Assembly: GCA_036583965.1 (NCBI GenBank)
Contig: JAZBQD010000027.1
Location: forward strand, 22,761,001 to 22,825,000
Source: Prunella strophiata
Taxonomy: Eukaryota > Chordata > Aves > Passeriformes > Prunellidae
DNA length: 64,000 nt
Direction: 5' to 3'
Shown in pieces: positions 54,690 through 64,000 of this stretch; position 1 is the first letter of the stretch; each line of letters opens with the position of its first letter. The notes beneath the pieces are model-generated. The model had not been told where the DNA came from. It searched no databases and worked only from the letters and a program-made list of their open reading frames with translations. Both the position numbers and the translations under genes were made by a program.

Positions 54690-57600
54690 ATGAGAAATGT
54701 TAAGAAGGAGATTTGAATGGACTGTAACACAGATAATAAACCTTTTCAAAGAAAAATATAAAACCATGCAAGAAGGAATGTATATATATGCCTAACAAAG
54801 GAACTTCCCATGGGTTTATGTAATGGTCTTATCAACAGTTTCATGAAATGTCTTGGCTTTACAAGTGCTCTCCAGTGGAAATGGAGATCATATGAAGAAT
54901 ATTGTTTGAGATTGAGAAATAGGGAGAAAAAAAATGTAATAGTACAAAGTGCTCACAGGAGATGGACATAGAACAGCTACAGGCCAGATTCCCCACAGTG
55001 GTGATGTCTGACTGGGTGGAGTACACACTGATACATCTTGTTATGCTCCCAAAAACCCACATAATATATCTTACAAATCCCTAGCTTAGTTAGTGTGCTG
55101 CTATAGGATAAAAATGAGTGTCTACAGAACAGATCTCAAACCAAACCTGAATTCCACAGCATTTACAGCAGTTAAAACTTTTTCTCTTCTTAAAATGCAG
55201 GTGGAATATTATTTTTTAACTTTGGGCTGTGTTTTCAGTCACCAGTTCTAAAAAATGGTCTTAGTAAAACTGGCATTCAGCTGTTTCTCCTACAGAAATG
55301 ACTTCAGAGAGCAAAATGTCTCTTCCTTTCCCTTCCCCTTGACAAATGACTCCTGTGGAGAATGAACTCTCACCGTGCTCCATGACCCTGTGATGATCGA
55401 TCTGCATTCCATTTTGCAGTTACTGGTGCACACCTTATCAGCAAATGGATATTTCATGCACCTGTCAAAGCTGCAATTTCTCCAGTTTTAAGTATTAAAC
55501 AGGCTGATTAAGCTCAAACTGGTTCAGGTTTTGTCAAACTGCTTTTGGGTTATTAAACCACTTTTCAAATAATTATGGGCTTGAAATACAGTCAAAGATA
55601 CTTTCAGGTACAGCTGAACCAGAACTGGAAGTGGTACCACAAATTTCCTGACTGTTCTCTATAAATACAGGCATTGCTAAAACCATTTAAGCTAAAAGAT
55701 AAGCACACAAAAACAGATATAAAATGTCTATGAACAAATTCAAACTGAAAATTAGAAGACTGAGCTGGTAAAGCTTTGAAGCAATATCTGTATAGACATA
55801 AAGTAGGCCTATACAAAAAAGCCATCTTCAATCACAAAGTAAGGGACCAGACTCAGTCCTTTCCAGTCCTGGGTTTGTGATCTTCTTAGGTCATTTATTA
55901 AACTTACCCTAGGCAAATGGAAATAGAATCAGGAGCTTAAACTTTCTTTCCTTCCTCACCTCTTCCATGGGCTATCAGTTCAAAATCTATTGTCTTTAAT
56001 TTGATCTCACTTTGTTTAGCCACCTCCAGTCTTTACCAAAACAGAGCACACAGACAAACCATGCCTCAGGACCTCTAAGGCAAGGAGAAAAAAACCTCAT
56101 CTCTAGAGTTTACCTCCTACTCATGAGAAAGGAAGAAACATCAAAGTAGTTATGCAACCAAGAGCAGCTGGATTGCATCTAAGGAAGCAGAGCTACTGCT
56201 TTGAGAACTGGTGTGACTGCACTCAAAATACTGCTGTGGACACAGCCAGACAGCCACAATATCACCACATATTCCCTGAACCAGCAAAACTGCATGTCAA
56301 GGTGTGAGATAGGAAAGTACAGGTTGGAAGTTATCTTGCCCAAAACACCTCCACAAAGCAGAGTCAGTGTGAGGTCAGAATAAGGTACTCAGGTTTTTAT
56401 GAGTTCCTTACTCAATATGGAGGCTTAACATCAAAGTTCAGAGTGTTGTCCAAACCAGAATAATTTCGAGACCAGTATTTGGAAGCTATTTTGTGTTAGG
56501 AACACAGATCTCAGGAAGTCAATGTATTCCATAGGGGACTAATGATAACTGGTAATAGGAGCTTAATTAGCCACAGCTGAAATAGCATCTCTGGCCAGTA
56601 TAATTTCAGCATGTTCTAACAGCATGCTTGCTGTCACACTTGAGTTTAATGACCTCATTAGAGCACACAGAAGCATCAGCCACTGCTTTGCCCAACAATT
56701 GTCATGAAAATGTCCTATACCACTGTATTAATAGTGAGATTGTCTTTGCAACCTCAACATTTGTCTCTCCTCCCACTAGGCACACCACTTCTGTGACTCA
56801 TAATTACATTAACACATCACATAGCTGCTACAATCACAACCTAAGGGCATGACAGGGAAAAACTGCTCAGTTTCATTTTATTTAAACCAAATCATAATCA
56901 AACTGGTTTATTGATTTATTAATAGAACACAATTAACTGGCAATCAGTGGAATATACTTTCAGGTTCAGTAGGGGCAATACACTGTTAAACAAAATGTAA
57001 AACACCTAACAAATAAAGAACCTTTCTTCACTAATCCCCCAAAGTTCTAATCATGCACACAAAGCTGTGCACCCACCCATCCACGGCTATACACACAGCT
57101 TCCCTCTCACAGGTACCCCTGTAGGAGATGTGGGTACTTACTGTGTACTTGCTGCTCTTTACCACCTGCTAATGCACACAGCAGGGAGGAAGCTCCACAC
57201 CCCCAGCTGTGAGTCCCTGCCTGTCCCACCTGCCCAGTCACTGCCCCAGCTGGACAAAGGCTGCTGGCATGTCCACACAGAGTTTTGGATGCCAGGGGCT
57301 GAACGTACAACAGTGTCAAACCCACCACTTCTGTTTTTGACCACTTGCTCCATTCCCACTGTCTTCCCTCCTATTACAATTTCATTTGTCCCTATCCATT
57401 TCTTTCCAAATTGGCCCTTCCCTTATTTCAGAACTCACTTGGTAACTCCCTAGTGGTTCATCATCCCCTTTAACAGGATCAGCTGTGGCACAGGCACTCT
57501 CAAACAGGTTTGGATGCTTGAACTTGCATTCCTGTCTTAACAGCTGTTGCTCTTCAGGCCATTTTACCAAGAATGGGTCATGGGAGCACCCTTACAAACA

Positions 57601-60600
57601 GAAACACAGTATTAGGAATTCTTTAGGAATATTCCTTCAGCTTCCTCTAAGGTAAATTAGATAACAGCACGTGCTTAGACAGGAGATATATCATGTCCAA
57701 TTCTAAAAGTGATATAAACCCACTTCTGACTACTTGTGTTTAAGTACCACCTCATTCTCCTGCCTTGGTGCTCTATACTCAAAAGTGAAGTGAAAATTAC
57801 TTGAAAGGGTGTTCTTTGCAAAAAAAGATGTTCTCCTCCTATATAAAAGCAGCTGTCAGTAACCCTACTTTGAGATGAAGTTAGTCCTCCTACTCGCAGC
57901 CAAGTGCAGATTTAGTGGAAGGCAATTCCCAGGTTATCACCATTTCCCAGCAGCTCGCTCTCCCGTGACGCAGTGCTGCTGCTCTCTTGTCCCTGCAGCT
58001 CCTTTCCAGGTCACCACAGATGCCACAGGGTGCACCAGGCCCCGGGGGGCCCTGAAGTGTGCACTGTCCCTTTCAGATCTCCTCTGATGGCTTAGCACAG
58101 AACAATAAAAGGACCAGGTCATATTGGATGCCCTAAGAACTCTCCAAAGATCGTGCTTGCTGTGCAGAGTCCTGCTCACTGGGCTATGGAAAACATGCCT
58201 TCTACCTACCAACACTGCAATTTAATTAGATACATGAAACCATCTCCTTTTTATTTATTTATTTTTTTGGTAATGCTTTCAGAGGAATTATCAAATTTGA
58301 AATCCCTCATTTCACTTTCTGCCCTAGCTTTGGAGCTTTACAGTGACCTTAAAACTCTGTTCTCACTTTGGGCTATTTCAGTCTGTTACTGTTTCTGAAT
58401 CACTATCAAACCTTTCATGCCAGCAGAACAGTCTGCTACTGCACAGCCATTTAAAAAAACAGGCATCAAGTGGAAAGATAGGAGGACTCCAAGAACATTT
58501 TTTCCCCTGAAGTTTAAACCATTCCAAACATTGCACTCTGGAAGGTATATGAGACAATAAAATAAAGAGATACACAAAATAGACAATAAAAAGTAAATGG
58601 GATAAATAAAGACTTAAAGGTATATGAGAATAGCAAGACTTGCTTAGAAATAAATAGCTCTTAAAAAAAAACCAAAACAAAATCAACAAAACCAGCATAG
58701 AGCAGTCTGGAGATTGTAAAAAAAAAAATAAGATTTTTTTTTTTTTAAAATTTATTACATAGCAGTAGTATTCCCCCAATGGCTGCATTTTCCAAAGGAT
58801 AATTAAAGTTACCATCAACTCTCCCTGTTACTAGTCTAGCATATGGCCCAGCTACCTAGCAAGGAGGTGACACAAGCATTTCTTTCTGCAGAAACTTACT
58901 GGGCTACACTGTCATTTTTATGTTATGGTAATACTCAGACCCCACCCCCAGACTGTACTGTAAAATTGAGAATAAACCAAAAATGGGCCTTATCCCCAAA
59001 AGCCAAGAATCCAGTAAGGTGTAACAAGAGTACCCTTAAACTAGCAAACAAAAAAAGGATGAATCCAATAGTCTCATGTTGCCCTAACTCCCTAGCAAGT
59101 CCTTTTTAAAAAAGGGATGTGAAAGTGAAGAGTGGGATTGCAGTGACAACTCCTTTGCAGCAAGGGAGAAGTAAGAAAATGATGATGCTTTGACATTATA
59201 ATGTGTGTGAACAGAGGCATCCGAATAGGAAATGACACAAAAGAATAAGGCAGAGTCCATGCAGTTGTTGGAGCTGAAATGGAAATAAACAGTTACTCCT
59301 TGATCTAGCAGATTTGGTGTTATGGTCACAAAAATGGAGAAGATGTAACAGGCTGCCCTTGCCCAGCAGTAACTGACACACAAAATGGGTCTAAGAAATT
59401 GTATTTTAGATTACATGAAGAAAATGTGCAAGGATGAGATATTGTGGAGGTAAGGATCTAAAAGGACCATCTTGAAATGCTGTGGGCTCTACAAACGTTT
59501 CACTGCTCAGCAACATCCCTTTGCTTTCCATCAGCCTCAAGAAGCACAAATACTAGGGTAAAGGTAAACCAAAGGCTGTAGAACTTCCAGGGCATTTTGC
59601 CCTCCTCCAACTCAGTGCCCTCCTTGGCATCCTGGCCAAGATCCATCACTAAGGATTATCAGAGTGCAGTAGTTTTACAATTCAAAAATGCAGTCAATGA
59701 GTTTAAACCCATTCAGACATTCACTGATGTAGTCTTTAGTCCTACACTTCACACCATTAAATAACAATCCTGTACCAAAGCAGGTAAACAGGGAGTGTCC
59801 TCAAACACACCTCTCAGCAGCTTTTGCTCCTGATTTAACCTCCCAGATCCATTCAGATTCCAGGGTGCTGAGACTCAGTCTAGAACAGCCAAGTTTACTC
59901 TGATAAGGCCCCTGTACTTCAGATTTGAGATTGCTTTTGCAGTTGATGGTCTGAAAGCCCCAGGGGAAAAAAAAAAAAAAAAAAAAAAGATGGTAACAAA
60001 TTTCTTTAAAAAGTAAACAATGTTTTCTAACTGAGAAGTATATCTTCCTTAATGCTGAAATTTAGTTTTCTGATGTAAGCAAGGACCCATCAGACGTCCA
60101 CCTAGATCCATTTTAATAGCTTTAGTCATGATGCTTTTTCTATAGATTATTTTGGAAGTGAAACTGCAGCCTAAGTAATTAAAAGATGAATAAAGTACAG
60201 TTTACTAATCTAAACCCCAAATAATTTCTGACCTCTGAATGCTGAGTTCCTAAATATTCTACTCAGCTCCCAAGGGTGCAGAACTGTTCCATGGACTGCC
60301 AGCACTGTCAGTACTCTAGTTCCCTGTTCTAACCTTAAACCTTAAACACAGACATACTTGAGTGAGAACTGATAGCCTGGCAGAAATGTGAGAGTTCAAG
60401 TTCCCAATAGCAATACAAACAGTCCAGATACTTCTTAATTATGGGGAAGAAAAACAAAAATTAAAATAAAGATACTTGGGGAAAAAACCTTCAAATTAGC
60501 TTCATCTAATTTTTTTTAGCCAATCAGTTTTTCAGCTTGCCTAACCCTTTAGTAACACCAACAGACAAATAAAAAATAAACACACAAACTCTGCAGAGAG

Positions 60601-63129
60601 GGAATTTTCAGTGACCATTTTCCACTGCAGCCCAGACTACACCTTACAGTAAGTGCCTTGTGCATGAGTTACCCAAATGCCATCCAGACAACACCAGACT
60701 ATCTTCCTTGAAAGGACAATAAATCCAAGTTACTCATGTTACAGAATTCTTTAAAAGGATTTCTGTGCATTCGCCTCACACGTCTCATCCTTCTTCACCC
60801 TTTTGTTTAAAAAATTTGTATTGCTGTTCTTTCTTCCCCCAAGCTGAGACTATTATTTAGGAGAATAAAAGCAATGGTTGGGGTGATAAGCTTATCAGCT
60901 GGGGATGACAAGTCTCTGAGCCATGGTAGACATTTGAAAAGCAATGGAGGGAACAGGGCAGAACTGTGTCTGGCAGGACTATTTCAGCACCTCAATGCTG
61001 AGGACCAGCAACACATTCAGAGGTAGAAATGGAGCAGTTTATCATGGCCAAGGTGCCATCTCTGACCTCCTTCAATAAAGTTTGGCTTTGTTTTACCTGA
61101 ATAATTTTAGGAATCAATACCATCACTAAAGAATATCCCAATGAGTGTCAATAATCAAGCTGATTAAAGAGAACCTTGCAAGCATTTTGAGCAAAATATC
61201 AAAACCTAACATGATAATCTGATTTACTTTATTACAGAAGAGTGCATAATTCAGATTTAGATAGAAGGGCAGAACATCTTGAATTAAGAACACTATTAAT
61301 AACCTATGTTTCCCTCCATATACACTGCAATTTTTCAAGAAGTCCAGAAGCCATTTGCATTGCTTCAATCTGTTTTACCTATATGCCATCAAAAGTATGG
61401 TAACCTAAAAAGAAAAACCAAGTACCATTTTTTATTCCTTCTGTACCTGGGTATGATCCAGGATTTAAATCCAGTAAACTCAGATACACAGTTCTTAAAA
61501 ACCCTCTCCATCTCAGACTTCAAAGTCAACTACTGAGAGCTACCCACCTGTAGCCACTTTGACAAACAGAGAAAAATAATGGATTGTTAAAGTCTATTTT
61601 CAGTCCCTAAGTCACGGTCACAGATGCCTCTGACATTTTTTAGGGCCAGAACCATCCCAAAAGTACAAACCTACATTTGTTCCTGAGTGTGGCTCACAGC
61701 TTTTCCTTAACACAAACACCTAACAAGGAGCACCTGGCATGAGCACAGTGACCCAGCATAATGGTTCACAACCAGCACCTGTCTCCAAGCAGATGACTCA
61801 GTGTCTCTGCTTGAAGAGGGCAACACAGAAGTTGCCCAAGTGTTTTGAGTTACTAATCAAAATATTTGATTTAGCCAATTAAAACCCCCTTTCTGCCCAA
61901 TTTTATACACTTAGAGCTTTTCAGAGGGATCAGGCATCGTACTGTCAGACATGTAAAAACACATTTTACACTGCAAAGAGTTCCTATTAGTTGAGGAGCA
62001 CAGAATTAAGCATCTGTATAAATTGCATGACTATAGCCTCAGTAATGAGTTTGTTTTCTATTAGCTCTGCTCAACTGCTCACCAGGTTGCTCATTTCCCA
62101 GTCAGCTATTACCTGTCTGAAGTGCATTTCCATGGTAGAAAAAGAGCAAAAGCTTCTCCTGCTACTTAGCTCCTCAAGTATGAAAACACATGTTAAATTA
62201 ATCAACTCAGGTGGAAAAATTAATGAGGCTGCTAGAAGATAGAGTAGAAACACCATTAATTTCCCAGCCAGTCTAGGATTCATAGACTTCAGAAAAGGAC
62301 GGCAGTTAGCCTAACTGCTTTGCTTCTATAACAAAACATTATAACATACAGGCTTCACCCCACCTCATGTTTTGGTAAGATGAAAGATACTCAGGCAGAG
62401 AAGGAAACAATGTTTTCTTACAAGAGAGAACTCCTTTAACTGGAGCAGCAGCTGAGAAAGAATAAAGTGGGCAACACATAACAAATATTCTAAAGAAAGA
62501 TCCTGGACTTTTTTTAAAATTCGACTTTTGGAGGACTTTGGACCAAGAATGTGGATGCAGAATAATTCACTATTTTATTTATTTCCTATATCAGCCAAAG
62601 CAAAGAGCAAGTTACCTTTGAACTCTTGCCACATACGTGCATCAGTTTTGCTTCACCTAACAAGGCTTTCTGAGAAGCACATTGTAAATGCTGAGTGCAG
62701 CAAGCTGTGAAAAAGGGTTTGAACATCATACTCCAGCGATCCCAGCATTTTACAGGGCCTGGGACTCTACACTGCAGCTCTCTAAAGAAACAGCAATCAC
62801 CAAAGCTTGTGCTTAGGAGCTCTGTGCTAAAGAAGCAAGGAAAGATGCAATGACTGTAACAACAGCAGAGACAATCTGAGCGCTGAATTGAGCTACCTGT
62901 TGGTTACCTGAGGAACTCTTTGCATCACAGCATGGAGCTCAGAGCTGGATTCTCAGCAGGGCACACTGCTATGTGATACACTCCAGGCTGCCATACTTGA
63001 GCTGATCCTGCGTGTCTAAAATACTTTTAGAGTGTCTCACACTTACAGGCATTACCTGCAAATCTCAACCATGGGAATAGTTCAACTTTTCTGTGGTTGT
63101 TTTTTCACAGGGCCTGCACCACCTGCTAC

Positions 63130-64000
<871 letters not shown>

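Larger units (their letters stand above)
54058..63129. other. CFH-KCNT2 intergenic region
   Basis: About 9 kb between divergent genes. Contains the CFH upstream sequence, a 12-bp inverted repeat (54664-54689), homopolymer runs (e.g. A near 59969-59988) and otherwise unremarkable AT-rich DNA. ORFs here, including one of 128 codons at 57067-57453, have no recognisable domain and I do not call them. Confidence 0.6.

Noticed and set aside
57067..57453. 128-codon ORF between CFH and KCNT2
   Set aside because: No recognisable domain, low-complexity Pro/Thr/Leu composition, no splice or promoter context.

Overview
This window is a stretch of vertebrate nuclear genome, and almost certainly a bird. 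The introns carry chicken-repeat-1 (CR1) LINE tails, and the coding exons match avian/mammalian ASPM, F13B, CFH and KCNT2. A tRNA-Ile-derived SINE with a CR1-like tail at about 1561-2041 resembles the songbird TguSINE1 family, which would point to a passerine; that lineage call is from memory and is moderate at best. Gene order and orientation (ASPM+, F13B+, CFH-, KCNT2+) are those of human 1q31.3 read backwards, so the block is conserved synteny.

Layout: (1) 1-14905, the 3' half of ASPM on the + strand, with 13 exons including a giant 4.6-kb IQ-repeat exon and the native stop. (2) 16367-25256, F13B on the + strand: signal peptide, nine good sushi (CCP) modules, a decayed relic of module 6 and a tiny last exon. 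(3) 25257-27279, a 2-kb tail-to-tail gap with no recognisable CFHR gene. (4) 27280-54057, complement factor H (CFH) on the - strand: signal peptide plus 21 CCP modules on 23 exons, one module more than the usual 20. (5) 54058-63798, about 9.7 kb of gene-poor DNA ending in a GC-rich CpG island. (6) 63799-63893, coding exon 1 of KCNT2 (Slick channel) on the + strand; the rest lies outside.

Functionally, F13B (factor XIII carrier subunit) and CFH (alternative-pathway complement regulator) are related secreted CCP proteins of plasma. ASPM (spindle pole) and KCNT2 (sodium-activated potassium channel) are unrelated flanking genes. Nearly every CCP exon is phase 1 at both ends, so modules can be gained or lost without breaking the frame; this locus shows both, a lost F13B module 6 and a gained CFH module 21.

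Main caution: twelve coding frameshifts are visible (nine in ASPM, two in F13B, one in CFH). Every one is explained by a single extra base, and each affected exon returns to a legal length when the extra bases are removed. That one-sided pattern looks like residual insertion errors of a long-read assembly, not pseudogenes. Exon borders were read by eye from GT/AG sites, phase and homology to the human proteins as remembered; no alignment or database search was run.
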